A stretch of 64,000 nt of DNA from NCBI GenBank assembly GCA_003477405.1, contig QUDE01000004.1, positions 1-64,000 of the forward strand, written 5' to 3'. Shown here in pieces: positions 55,823 through 64,000 of the stretch (the stretch's first letter is position 1; each line of letters starts with the position of its first letter). Under the pieces are notes generated by a model that saw only the letters and a list, made by a program, of their open reading frames with translations, had not been told where the DNA came from and did not search any database. Made by a program: the position numbers and the translations under genes. The stretch is from Ruminococcaceae bacterium AM07-15. Lineage in GTDB: Bacteria > Bacillota > Clostridia > Oscillospirales > Butyricicoccaceae.

Positions 55823-58528
55823 ATGAAATGGATGAAAAGAAGTGTGATCCTGGTTTTGGCCATCCTGGCCGGGGTTCTGTTTGCCCTGGAAAGCGGCAAG
55901 GTTCCTCAAATATCCTGGGATGCCTATGCCATTGACGGCAAGGGCCAGCTCTCCCTGCTGGGGGAGGACGGCAAGCTGTGGCGGGTCTCCTCTTCCGGGG
56001 AGCTGCTGGGAGAACATCAGCTGCCCCAGCAGGATGAGGAGGGCCGCTCCATCCGCTATGGGGATATGGTGGCAGACGAAAGCGGCACCCTGTATCTCAC
56101 AAGAGAACACTATGAGGTGCTGGTGGATGGCGAAGGAAAACGGCAGGAAGTGATCTCTTTGGAAGAGGTGGTTTCCTGCGGAAGCGATGGAACCATCCAG
56201 GCGGCAGTGGTGACGGTGGACAAAACCGCCCTCTCCGGCCTGAGTACCCAGAGTTATTTCCGCAAACTCCAGATGCAGGGAGACATCCTTCTGGCCATCT
56301 GCGAAGATCAGGGCCGCTATGACATTCTGAAAGTTCAGCCCTATGGGGATGCATCCCCGGAGACCCTGTCCAGCTTCTTTTTGGAGACAGAGGAAGATGG
56401 GGAAGGGGAGCAGGCTTTGGTGCCGGAGGATTTTGCCGCCCTTTCCGACGGCACGCTGGTTTATACCACCCAGGAGGGCGGGCTTTATGCCATGGCTCCC
56501 CAGGAAGAAGAGCCCCGGGTCTTGGCGGAAAGCACTCTTCTGGCCGGTCAGGTGTCGGCCGATGAAGAGGACATGGTTTACTATGTCAGCCGCAGCACCG
56601 GTGTTCTCTATCAACTGGACCCTCAGTCTCTTACCGCGCAGCGGCTTTACAGCGGCGAGGACACGGTGAATGCCCGGCTGGACATCACTTTTGACCAGCT
56701 CCAGCAAACCCGGTATGTGGGAGCAGGGGATTTCTGCGGCGTCACCATCGATGGGAAAGATCCGGTGTGGCTGCGCTTTGGCAAAGAAGCGGTGGCGGTG
56801 GAGGGCATCCATGAGGGTTGGGATCTGCTGCGGGTTGGAAAGACCCTGCTGTGCGCACTGGTGGCCGGGGCCTTGGCTGCGGCAATCTGGTGGGGCGTTT
56901 CCCGGCTGCTGGGAGCTTCCCGGCTGGTCAGCCGGATTCTGCTTCAGTTCCTTCCGGCGCTGGTGCTGGTCACGGCCCTGCTTCTAGGTGGGATGCTCAC
57001 CCTTTACCGGCAGCAATGCCGGGAAAACCTGCAGGACAGTCTGGGGGCGGCGGCCCGCTTTGCCGTCCAGAGTCTGGAGGGAGCGGCGCCGGAGACCTTG
57101 CCTTCCCGTTTGAATACCCTTCAAAGAGCTTCTTTGGAAGAAAGCCTGGAAGAGGCATTTCAGGGAGCACAAATTGTTTCCGGCCTCCAAAACATGGGCC
57201 TGCGGCTTTACGGTCTGGAGGACGGCAGTTTTTATGGCCTGTTCTCCTTGGGAACAGATGGCTTTTCCTCGGCCAGTTACCTGGCTCCTTTGGACAAAGA
57301 ACTGACCGGATCAGATTTGAAGCAGGTGGAAAAACTGGCGGAGAAAGACGGCGGTTCTGTGGAGACCACCCAGGGCGCTCAAAGCTATGAAAGCTATGTT
57401 GTTCCTCTGCGGGGAGAGGACGGGGAGGTCTGGGGTCTGGTGGAGGCCCGGGCGGAAAAGGATTCCGCGCTTCCCTTATGGGCCAGAGGCAATCTGCCGG
57501 CCGTTCTCGTGCTGGCTGGTGCCGTGCTCTGCTGCCTGCTGTGGCTGCTGGCAGTGCTCATCGGGGCCTTCCGGCCTCTCAAGGAGCTGAGCCGGTGCAT
57601 TGCCGCTATCGGCGGGGGCAACTGGCGGGTCAAGGCCAAAATCACCTCCCGGGATGAGCTGGCCCAGATCGGCATCAGCTTCAACCAGATGACCGAAAAA
57701 CTAAGTCAGTACATTTCCAACATGGTGCTGCTCAACAACGAATACATCAAATTCACCCCTCGGGAGCTGTTCCAGCTGCTGGGTAAGACCAAGGTCACCG
57801 ACTTGCAGCTGCGGGACCAGCAGGTGCAGGACATGAGCCTGCTCTATGTCACCTTTGGCACACCGGGGGAGCAGATGGGCAATGAGGATTACTTTGCTCT
57901 GATGAACGAAAATTACGACCGGATCTTTGATGTGGTGGACATCAACCACGGCATCATCCAGCGGTTTGACGGAGCCGGGATGCTGGCCCTGTTCCCCGGC
58001 CAGACACGGGACGCTCTCAACACCGCCATTTCCCTCAAGGAGATCATGGCCCGGGAGGAGCGGCCGGTGGAGCTGAAGATCCTCATTTCCCGGGATAAGA
58101 CCCTGGTGGGCGTGGCCGGCAACCAAAAGCGCCAGACCATCACCGCCATTTCCAAAACCATTATGGATATCTACGCCCTCAACAGCCTGATGGACGAGAT
58201 CGGCACCCGGTATATCATCACCCGCCGGGGCGTGGAGGGCATCGGAGAAGATTCCTATTTCAGCTGCCGGGAGATCGGCGCCGGAGACTGGGGCCGGGAG
58301 AGCCTGTATGAGTTCCTGGACGGCATGGATACCTACGAAAAGAAACTCCATCTCATCACCAGAGAAGAGTTTGAAAAAGGCATCCACGATTACCAGCAGA
58401 AGCGGTATTTTGAAGCACGGAAACACTTTGCCAGTGTTTTGCAGACAAACCAGCGGGATCAGGTGGCCATGTATTACCTGATGCTTTGCGACACCCACAG
58501 CCAGGAGGGCACGGCCCGGCAGAACTGA
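55823..58528 (+). CDS. Membrane sensor with beta-propeller-like domain, HAMP and degenerate class III cyclase domain
   Basis: 901 residues. TM1 (about 7-25) is followed by an extracellular repeat region (about 30-330; repeated G-x-L-W/Y strands resembling a beta-propeller), TM2 and TM3 (about 341-392), a second extracellular sensor domain (395-550), TM4 (555-580), a HAMP domain (580-633; FRPLKELSRCIAAIGGGNWR) and a class III adenylate/guanylate cyclase-like domain (about 670-830). The first metal Asp is lost (LLYVTFG) and the second is Ala (QRFDGAGMLALF), so cyclase activity is doubtful. A C-terminal TPR-like tail follows. AGGAGAAGAGCGTT precedes the ATG. It is probably a signal receptor built into the CIS cluster. 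Confidence 0.78.
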   Translation: MKWMKRSVILVLAILAGVLFALESGKVPQISWDAYAIDGKGQLSLLGEDGKLWRVSSSGELLGEHQLPQQDEEGRSIRYGDMVADESGTLYLTREHYEVLVDGEGKRQEVISLEEVVSCGSDGTIQAAVVTVDKTALSGLSTQSYFRKLQMQGDILLAICEDQGRYDILKVQPYGDASPETLSSFFLETEEDGEGEQALVPEDFAALSDGTLVYTTQEGGLYAMAPQEEEPRVLAESTLLAGQVSADEEDMVYYVSRSTGVLYQLDPQSLTAQRLYSGEDTVNARLDITFDQLQQTRYVGAGDFCGVTIDGKDPVWLRFGKEAVAVEGIHEGWDLLRVGKTLLCALVAGALAAAIWWGVSRLLGASRLVSRILLQFLPALVLVTALLLGGMLTLYRQQCRENLQDSLGAAARFAVQSLEGAAPETLPSRLNTLQRASLEESLEEAFQGAQIVSGLQNMGLRLYGLEDGSFYGLFSLGTDGFSSASYLAPLDKELTGSDLKQVEKLAEKDGGSVETTQGAQSYESYVVPLRGEDGEVWGLVEARAEKDSALPLWARGNLPAVLVLAGAVLCCLLWLLAVLIGAFRPLKELSRCIAAIGGGNWRVKAKITSRDELAQIGISFNQMTEKLSQYISNMVLLNNEYIKFTPRELFQLLGKTKVTDLQLRDQQVQDMSLLYVTFGTPGEQMGNEDYFALMNENYDRIFDVVDINHGIIQRFDGAGMLALFPGQTRDALNTAISLKEIMAREERPVELKILISRDKTLVGVAGNQKRQTITAISKTIMDIYALNSLMDEIGTRYIITRRGVEGIGEDSYFSCREIGAGDWGRESLYEFLDGMDTYEKKLHLITREEFEKGIHDYQQKRYFEARKHFASVLQTNQRDQVAMYYLMLCDTHSQEGTARQN

Positions 58529-58558
58529 CCAGGGGTGTGACACAAGAGGAGACGGCAG

Positions 58559-59968
58559 ATGAACTTCAACTTTTTCAGCCAAATATCCAAGATCGTGGGC
58601 CGGCAGATCAACAACATCTCCAAAAAGATCACCCGGCTTCTGAAGCTGGCTTCCAAGCCCATGGTCTATCTCAATACCTATGTGCGCTCCCAGGTGAAGG
58701 CCATGACCCGCCCGCCGGCCAGCAAAGCCGACTATGTGCGCTTTGGCAGCATCTACCTCTCCAAGCGGTTTTTGGGGCTGAGCGTCATGGGCATCGTGGC
58801 CATCTGCACGGTGTTTACCGCCTTTGTGTATCCCTGGATGGAAGGGCGGCTGTGGACGCCTACAATGACGCTGAACAGCAACAAAATGGCCGGGTATACC
58901 GGCAAGGCCAAGATCGAAAACCAGGTGGGGCAGTTGATCTATCAGGGGGATGTGGAGCAGGGCCAGCTCACCGGCTACGCCCTCCAGTATGATAACCAGG
59001 GCCAGCTGGTCTATGAAGGGGATTTCCAGTCGGGGGCCTATGAAGGCTCCGGCAAACTCTATGTGGACGGCGTCCTCCGCTATGAAGGGGGCTTTGCCCA
59101 AAACCTCTATGAAGGGGAAGGGCGGCTGTATGACGAGGCAGGGAATCTGATCTATCAAGGGGATTTTCTCCAGGGCCTTTTTGAAGGCACCGGCATGGAA
59201 TACAGTCCGGAAACCCACAAAATGGTCTATCAGGGGGATTTTGCCGCAGGTTCTCGGGAGGGCAACGGTGTTCTCTATGAAGAAGATGGAGAGACAGTGG
59301 CCTACCGGGGCCAGTTTGCCGCCGGGGTCTTTGAGGGCCAGGGCAGTGCCTATGAAGAGGGCGTGCTGGTCTACCAGGGAAATTTCTCCCAGGGATTTTA
59401 CGAGGGAGAAGGCACCTTGTATGACGAAAACGGCAGCGTCCTTTATCAGGGCCAGTTTGTCCAGGGCTCCCGCCAGGGAGCGGGTACCGTTTATGACCAG
59501 GTGGGTTCTGCGGTGTACTCCGGGGAGTTTGTGGACGACGGGGTCAACTATATGAGCTACCTGGGTAAAGGAACCGAAGAGATCACCGCCGCCTTTGGGG
59601 CGCCGGGGTATCAGACCCAGGCCGGAGGATATACTCTGCTGTCTTATCTGAATCTGGGGGCCAGTTTCCTTTGCGCCGATGGTGGAGACGGCACATTGGT
59701 CTGCCGGTTCGTGCTCATGGACGCAAACCAGGGATTTTTGGGCATTGCCCCGGCTTCCACAGAGGAAGAGCTGGAAGAACTGCTGGGGACACGGTTTACC
59801 ACCCTGACGGGAAATCTGTCCCAAGAGCGCATCCAGGCCGTATCCCAGCTGTCTCTCTCTGTGCCGGAGAAGGGACGGGTGGACAAATACCTGATGAGCA
59901 ATTATTACATCAAAGTGTATTATAACGCCCAGGACCAGATCGCCGCTGTGGAATGCGGCGGCTATTAA
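58559..59968 (+). CDS. MORN-repeat membrane protein
   Basis: 469 residues. A basic cytoplasmic N-terminus of 70 residues is followed by one helix (about 72-92, LGLSVMGIVAICTVFTAFVY) and, outside, about ten MORN repeats (YEGEGRLYDEAGNLIYQGDF, YQGDFAAGSREGNGVLYEED and so on), then a non-repeat C-terminal domain of about 130 residues. MORN repeats bind lipids or proteins and act as scaffolds. ATG follows AAGAGGAGACGGC. Co-linearity with the two preceding membrane proteins suggests one complex. Confidence 0.83.
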   Translation: MNFNFFSQISKIVGRQINNISKKITRLLKLASKPMVYLNTYVRSQVKAMTRPPASKADYVRFGSIYLSKRFLGLSVMGIVAICTVFTAFVYPWMEGRLWTPTMTLNSNKMAGYTGKAKIENQVGQLIYQGDVEQGQLTGYALQYDNQGQLVYEGDFQSGAYEGSGKLYVDGVLRYEGGFAQNLYEGEGRLYDEAGNLIYQGDFLQGLFEGTGMEYSPETHKMVYQGDFAAGSREGNGVLYEEDGETVAYRGQFAAGVFEGQGSAYEEGVLVYQGNFSQGFYEGEGTLYDENGSVLYQGQFVQGSRQGAGTVYDQVGSAVYSGEFVDDGVNYMSYLGKGTEEITAAFGAPGYQTQAGGYTLLSYLNLGASFLCADGGDGTLVCRFVLMDANQGFLGIAPASTEEELEELLGTRFTTLTGNLSQERIQAVSQLSLSVPEKGRVDKYLMSNYYIKVYYNAQDQIAAVECGGY

Positions 59969-59981
59969 AGGAGGTGCGGGG

Positions 59982-61133
59982 ATGAACAGAAAAAAAGCAC
60001 AGGGGCTTTTGGCCCGACTGGGCAGTCTGCTCCTTTCGGCAGCATTGCTCAGTGGGCTGCTGTTTCCCGCCCTGGTCTTTGCTTTGGAAGGGGAGGAAAC
60101 CAGTCCGGATGGGAACACAAGCACCCAGGAGGGCCTGAACGGAGACCCGGCCTCCTCTCAGGAGCCGGAGCCCACATTGGAAGAGCTGCGGGATGAGCTG
60201 CTGGCCATCATGGGCGAGGCGGAAAACCGGGAGAGTGTCAAAACCTCCATCGACCGGCTCATTGCCCTGGGCGATCCGGAAGGCACGCTGCGCACCTATC
60301 TGGAGCAGACCATCCGCTTGTATCAGCTGCAAAGCGAGCAGCAGGAGCTGGAAAACTCCCTCACCCAGCTGGAAGGGATGAACGAAGGGCTCAGCGCTCT
60401 GGGAGAAGCGGTGGACAGCGGCATGAATCCGGATGAAGTCCTCCGCCGCCTGGAGAGCGAGGTGGACGCCGGGGCGGCCCAGATGCTGAAAGACCTGGGC
60501 TATGACGGCACCGGAGAGCTGTTTGAGCTGGCCAACGCCGCCATCACCTATTTGGATGAGGGGAAGGCCGGGACCCAGAGCGGTCACATGGCGGCCATCC
60601 TTTTGTACCAGGGACTGATCGATGGGGAATTCCTGGAGGAAGAGGGAGTGGAGCAGGCCCAGAAGGCCATCTCTTCCCATGCGTCCTCCATCGCCGGAAG
60701 TTATCAGGGGCTTTCTTCCCAAAGCCGGGAAACCCTGCAAACGCAGTCCCAGGACATTGCCCAGAAGGCCAATCTGGCCCAGGCCATGGACCCGGGAGCA
60801 CTGGTGGTGGCCGGGGGAACACTGGCTTTGACAAAGCCGGTATTCACCTATAACGGCTGTATTATGATTTCTTTGACAGACGCCGCCTCCTTCCTGGGAG
60901 GACAGGTGGTGAAAATGGCCGACGGCTGCACTTTGGCCATCCAGAGTCCCTATGGGGTGCTGGAAGTGACCCTGGGGCTGGGGGATGCCTATTGGAACGA
61001 CCGGCTTTTGAAGCTGGAAGTGCCGGCCATCGTCTTTGACAATGAGCAGTACATCCCCTTGGATGGGCTGCTGTCCTGCCGGGGCATGGCCCGGATGCAG
61101 GTGGGATCTGTTCAGCTGATCTATACAGCCTAG
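59982..61133 (+). CDS. Exported protein with copper-amine-oxidase-N-like domain
   Basis: 383 residues. The signal peptide (LGSLLLSAALLSGLLFPALV) ends near ALEGE. An acidic helical region (about 60-250, coiled-coil-like, EELRDELLAIMGEAEN) follows. The C-terminal about 110 residues match the copper amine oxidase N-like fold (YNGCIMISLTDAASFLGGQV, then LEVPAIVFDNEQYIPLDGLL), a wall-associated module. AAGGAGGTGCGGGG precedes the ATG. It starts 14 bp after the MORN gene. Unrelated by context to the similar domain at 29 kb, it extends the envelope module of the cluster. Confidence 0.78.
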   Translation: MNRKKAQGLLARLGSLLLSAALLSGLLFPALVFALEGEETSPDGNTSTQEGLNGDPASSQEPEPTLEELRDELLAIMGEAENRESVKTSIDRLIALGDPEGTLRTYLEQTIRLYQLQSEQQELENSLTQLEGMNEGLSALGEAVDSGMNPDEVLRRLESEVDAGAAQMLKDLGYDGTGELFELANAAITYLDEGKAGTQSGHMAAILLYQGLIDGEFLEEEGVEQAQKAISSHASSIAGSYQGLSSQSRETLQTQSQDIAQKANLAQAMDPGALVVAGGTLALTKPVFTYNGCIMISLTDAASFLGGQVVKMADGCTLAIQSPYGVLEVTLGLGDAYWNDRLLKLEVPAIVFDNEQYIPLDGLLSCRGMARMQVGSVQLIYTA

Positions 61134-61158
61134 TGAATCGAGGGAAAGGAAGAAACAC

Positions 61159-61746
61159 ATGGCGAAATATTCGGTGATCTCCGATGTGAGCCGCACCATT
61201 GTGGAGCTGCTTCAGGCCGAGCTGGTGCCCGAACTGGTGCAGCAGCGGGAGCAGATCGGAGTGTGCGACCCCCACGACCGGGGAAATTTTGTGGTGGGAG
61301 TCCATTTGTATGACATTTCGGAATCGGGGGAGGCCCGGGGCGTGGGGCCGGTGATGCGCCCCGACGGCACCATGACCAATCCTCCGGTGTCCCTCAATCT
61401 GTCCATGATGATCTCGGTGGCCAGCAAGGCGGAAAAAGAGACCCGCACCATGGATGAGCAGATGATCATGGGCCGGGTGATCCAGGTGCTGGAAGACAAC
61501 AAACGTCTGCCGGAAGAGTATATGCCTCCGGCTCTCCGGGCCGCCGGAGAGGCCATCCGCATCAGCAATGTGCCCATGCAGCTGGAGGAAAAGACCAAGA
61601 TCTGGACCATGTTCAATGAGTCCTACAAGCTGAGCGTCTTTTACAAAGTGGGCCCGGTGCAGCTGGAATCGGCTGTGACCACCATGCCTGCGCCCAGAGT
61701 GCGGGAAGTGCGTCTGGGCACCCGACAGAAGGAGGAACGGAAATGA
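61159..61746 (+). CDS. CIS cap/sheath terminator protein (Pvc16_N/DUF4255-like)
   Basis: 195 residues. ISDVSRTIVELLQAELVPEL, DRGNFVVGVHLYDISESGEA, then VSLNLSMMISVASKAEKETR and MIMGRVIQVLEDNKRLPEEY, match DUF4255/Pvc16 N-terminal domains, which cap the tube and sheath end. AGGGAAAGGAAGAAAC precedes the ATG. The last four bases overlap the next ATG (ATGA), so translation is coupled. Confidence 0.92.
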   Translation: MAKYSVISDVSRTIVELLQAELVPELVQQREQIGVCDPHDRGNFVVGVHLYDISESGEARGVGPVMRPDGTMTNPPVSLNLSMMISVASKAEKETRTMDEQMIMGRVIQVLEDNKRLPEEYMPPALRAAGEAIRISNVPMQLEEKTKIWTMFNESYKLSVFYKVGPVQLESAVTTMPAPRVREVRLGTRQKEERK

Positions 61747-62492
61747 GGACCATCGCCCGGCTGTCGGCGGCTTTTCAGCTGGTGGACGGTTACAGCAAAG
61801 AGGGAGTGAAAGGGGCTTCCTTTTTGGTGGATGGGGCTCCGGTTCCTTTTGTGGCTAAGCCCGACGGCACCTATGTGTTTTCCAATCTGCCCATTTTGCC
61901 CCATACCTATCAGATGACTGTGCCCGGGTATCTGCCGGTGCAGCGCACTCTCCCGGTCCGGCCGGAATTTTTCCCCGAAGTGGTTATTTTGCAGCACAGC
62001 CCGGAAGGGCCTTTGCTGCAAAGGATCGCCTGTTTTCATCTGCGGTTTCTGGCGGAAGAACAGCCGGTGCAGCGGGAAACCGTGGAAGTGATGCTGGGCA
62101 ATCCCGCAGGTGGCCTGCGGCTTTTGGAAAAGGCCCCTCGGGGAGCCTGGCAGGTGAAGGTGGCCGCCAAAGGGAAAGGTCTGCTGTTTCAGCACTACCG
62201 GGGAAAGAAAACCGGAGAAGAAGTGCTGTTCACCGGTTACGACGAAGGGGAAGAGCTTTTCCAGCTGTGGAAACCGTTGGAGCAGGAGCTGAACAAGGGC
62301 GAGCTGCTGTGCCCCTTGTGGCGTCTCCGGACCGATGGAGATGGCAAGGCCATTCTGCCGGCCATCGGAGCCTTTCTTCCCAAGGAGGATGGGGAGCTCC
62401 ACTTTGCGCTGGGCAATAGGAACGCCACGCTGCAAACGGCAGCCCCCTCTCCCAGCCTGTCCTGTACCATTCCGTTGAAGGAGGAAAAGTAG
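61743..62492 (+). CDS. Beta-sandwich protein, carboxypeptidase-regulatory-like
   Basis: 249 residues with no signal peptide. FQLVDGYSKEGVKGASFLVD, then AKPDGTYVFSNLPILPHTYQ and PGYLPVQRTLPV, give the pattern of a carboxypeptidase-regulatory/CnaB-like fold. A second half is unfamiliar. It overlaps the cap gene by four bases and ends one base before the DUF4280 gene. I infer a structural accessory of the cap or spike. No enzymatic motif is visible. Confidence 0.7.
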   Translation: MRTIARLSAAFQLVDGYSKEGVKGASFLVDGAPVPFVAKPDGTYVFSNLPILPHTYQMTVPGYLPVQRTLPVRPEFFPEVVILQHSPEGPLLQRIACFHLRFLAEEQPVQRETVEVMLGNPAGGLRLLEKAPRGAWQVKVAAKGKGLLFQHYRGKKTGEEVLFTGYDEGEELFQLWKPLEQELNKGELLCPLWRLRTDGDGKAILPAIGAFLPKEDGELHFALGNRNATLQTAAPSPSLSCTIPLKEEK

Positions 62493-62493
62493 C

Positions 62494-62883
62494 ATGGGAA
62501 ATCAAGTGTGCATGGGCGCCATGTGCCAGTGTTCCTTCGGCATGGCCCCTTCCAGCCTGGTGGTCACACCGGAAAACAAGACCCTGACTTCCAATATGCC
62601 GGCGGCCACCATCATGGACAATGTGCCCATGAAGAACATCATGCCCTTTGGTATGTGTACCTCCATGTCCAACCCCACGGTGGCCTCGGCCACAGCAGCG
62701 GCCATGGGCGTGCTCACTCCCATGCCCTGTGTGCCGGTGATCCCGGCTCCCTGGGCGCCGGGCTGTCCCACGGTGCTCATCGCCAACAAGCCCGCTCTCA
62801 ACGACTCCTCCAAGCTCACTTGTGCCTGGGGGGGCGTCATCAGCATCAATATGCCGGGGCAGATGAAGCACCAGGTGCCCTGA
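62494..62883 (+). CDS. DUF4280 PAAR-like spike-tip protein
   Basis: 129 residues, rich in Met, Cys, Pro and Gly. QVCMGAMCQCSFGMAPSSLV, then MDNVPMKNIMPFGMCTSMSN and LTCAWGGVISINMPGQ, match the DUF4280/PAAR-like family that sharpens the spike and can carry effectors. No C-terminal effector extension is present. GAGGAGGAAAAG lies 7 nt before the ATG, at the end of the previous gene. Confidence 0.9.
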   Translation: MGNQVCMGAMCQCSFGMAPSSLVVTPENKTLTSNMPAATIMDNVPMKNIMPFGMCTSMSNPTVASATAAAMGVLTPMPCVPVIPAPWAPGCPTVLIANKPALNDSSKLTCAWGGVISINMPGQMKHQVP

Positions 62884-62923
62884 TGGCAGAATCCCTGATT
62901 TTTTCCCGAAAGGAGGCATGGTT

Positions 62924-64000
62924 ATGGAATCCCTTTTTCGCCGGTATTTTGACCCGGACTGTTTTGCTGCGCCCTATAAAGAGCCGGAAGAGCATCTTCT
63001 GGACCTGGTGTATTGGGTCCGGGAAGCGCTGGACGGCTGGAACAGGCTCTATGGGCAGAGGGAAAACCAACCAATGCCGGAAGGCGCCCGGGAAAAATGG
63101 GTGCAGGATCTGGACAAAAGCCTGTTTCATATGGACGCCCGGGTTTCGGCCAGCGTGAAGCGAGGGGATTTTCTGGCCGTCCAGTATGTGCGGGAGCTGT
63201 TCCGCCTGACCGATCTGGAACTTTTCACTTTGATCCTTTATCTGCTGCCCCGGTACGAAGAGACCTTTGGCCCTCTGCTAGGGAAGTGGCGGGGCGAGGG
63301 AAGACAAACCGGCCCCAGCCTGGATATGGCCCTCAAACTGTTCCACCTGGCCCGAGGTCCCGAGGATGTACCCGGTTATCACCGACAGCGGTATCAGCTG
63401 GAGAAAAAAGCCTTCTATGCTTTTTTGCAAAAGGACGGCACATTGGACAAACGCATGGCAGACTTTTTGCTCCAGAATGGCCGGGAGCCTTTGGAACGGG
63501 AAGTGGCGGAAACCTTCCTTCCCCAGAATACGGAGGCCCTTTTGTGGGGCGAGGAAGAGGCCGGGCATCTGGCGGAGACCATCGCCGGAGACGGGGAGGA
63601 AAAAGAGCCTTTGTTTCTGTGTCTCCGCGGCCCCAGCGGCGTGGGGCGCACCACCAGGGCCAAACGGGTGGCCCAGCTGCTGGGCATCCCGGCGGTGATC
63701 TTTTCCTGTGTTCCGTCTCCCCAGATGCGCCGGGAGGATTTTTTCGACGCTCTGCGCACCGCCGGACGGGAGACCATTCTGGTGCAGGGGCTGCTGGTGC
63801 TGCGCCAGCTGGACGCTCTGCTGGAAGAACCGGACACCGCCCGTCAGGTGCTGGATATGGCGGGGATGTTCTCCGGTGCGGTGCTTCTTCTCTGCGGAGA
63901 GGAGGGAAACCTTCTGGAGCTGTCCCAGGGGCGGCGGTGGCTGGAAGTGCCCATTGCCCTGCCGGACAAAAAGGCCAGCATCGCCCTATGGCAAAAAGAG
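62924..64000 (+). CDS. AAA+ ATPase of the CIS (Pvc15/Afp15-like), partial
   Basis: 359 residues are visible; the gene runs off the window. The first about 225 residues are helical. An AAA+ core then begins, with GPSGVGRTTRAKR near residue 236 as Walker A. The normally invariant Lys is Arg here, so this copy may be weak or inactive. Later residues include ILVQGLLVLRQLDALLEEP, which sits where Walker B is expected. ATG at 62924 is used because AAAGGAGG lies 7 nt upstream, while the ATG at 62918 is too close. CIS ATPases of this family often hold a second AAA+ domain, which would lie beyond the edge. Confidence 0.83.
   Translation, partial: MESLFRRYFDPDCFAAPYKEPEEHLLDLVYWVREALDGWNRLYGQRENQPMPEGAREKWVQDLDKSLFHMDARVSASVKRGDFLAVQYVRELFRLTDLELFTLILYLLPRYEETFGPLLGKWRGEGRQTGPSLDMALKLFHLARGPEDVPGYHRQRYQLEKKAFYAFLQKDGTLDKRMADFLLQNGREPLEREVAETFLPQNTEALLWGEEEAGHLAETIAGDGEEKEPLFLCLRGPSGVGRTTRAKRVAQLLGIPAVIFSCVPSPQMRREDFFDALRTAGRETILVQGLLVLRQLDALLEEPDTARQVLDMAGMFSGAVLLLCGEEGNLLELSQGRRWLEVPIALPDKKASIALWQKE

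Noticed and set aside
57838..58290. Active adenylate cyclase
   Set aside because: Both metal-binding aspartates appear missing, so I did not call an active enzyme.
35761..64000. Prophage or R-type tailocin
   Set aside because: No capsid, portal, terminase, holin, lysin or fibre gene is visible. Two gp19 tubes, Pvc7, Pvc16/DUF4255, DUF4280 and an AAA+ ATPase together fit a CIS of the Afp/PVC kind.
35761..64000. Type VI secretion system
   Set aside because: No TssJ/L/M membrane complex, TssB/C split sheath or ClpV is seen. The sheath is one protein of 571 residues. The membrane proteins here are of other families.

Overview
The sequence looks like a chromosomal segment of a gut-type Clostridia, probably an Oscillospiraceae or Ruminococcaceae relative. 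The evidence is strong AGGAGG-type ribosome binding sites, sigma-A promoters of TTGACA-17-TATAAT type, many S-layer-homology (SLH) proteins, LytTR/GHKL two-component systems, LtaS-like enzymes and copper-amine-oxidase-N-like surface domains. The taxonomic call is an inference.

Left part (1-10.8 kb). Two tandem secreted SLH proteins come first. They are followed by a stand-alone tyrosine recombinase whose stop codon touches a 20-bp inverted repeat. The partner repeat lies 276 bp further on, just upstream of a large SLH surface protein. The enclosed segment carries a promoter-like sequence pointing away from the surface gene and two terminators pointing toward it. This looks like a phase-variable invertible switch caught in the OFF orientation. 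Two adjacent amidohydrolases follow.

Middle (10.8-27.4 kb). Here are a MarR/FUSC-transporter pair with a palindromic operator and a LytTR/GHKL two-component system. A MerR regulator sits divergent to a MATE exporter, with a textbook 19-bp-spacer MerR promoter, and the pair is flanked by two copies of the same palindromic terminator. The rest is acetyltransferases, two LtaS-family enzymes, a DUF2461 protein, a threonine-aldolase-like enzyme, an SLH lipoprotein with a GHL10-type glycosidase domain, and a ferredoxin-containing aldo/keto reductase.

Integration locus (27.5-32.6 kb). A tRNA-Val(GAC) is directly followed by a zinc-ribbon tyrosine integrase. Beyond it are an XRE repressor with operator repeats, very small genes, a hypothetical protein, and an SPFH plus Arc-like pair. 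This looks like an integrated element or its remnant.

Right part (32.7-64 kb). A LytTR response regulator and a GHKL kinase border a co-directional cluster of more than 28 kb that encodes a contractile injection system (CIS). It contains a sheath, two gp19-type tubes, a tail-assembly-chaperone-like protein with a probable -1 frameshift extension, a Pvc7-like tube protein, a gp27-like hub, a gp5/VgrG-like spike, gp25, two baseplate J proteins, a tail protein I, a Pvc16-like cap, a DUF4280 PAAR-like protein and an AAA+ ATPase cut by the window edge. No capsid, portal or terminase gene is present. Unusually, four membrane or secreted proteins sit inside the structural operon: a pseudokinase-TM-LysM protein, a propeller/HAMP/degenerate-cyclase protein, a MORN-repeat protein, and a copper-amine-oxidase-N protein. 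I infer a built-in envelope-sensing or anchoring module, which is the most likely undescribed system here.
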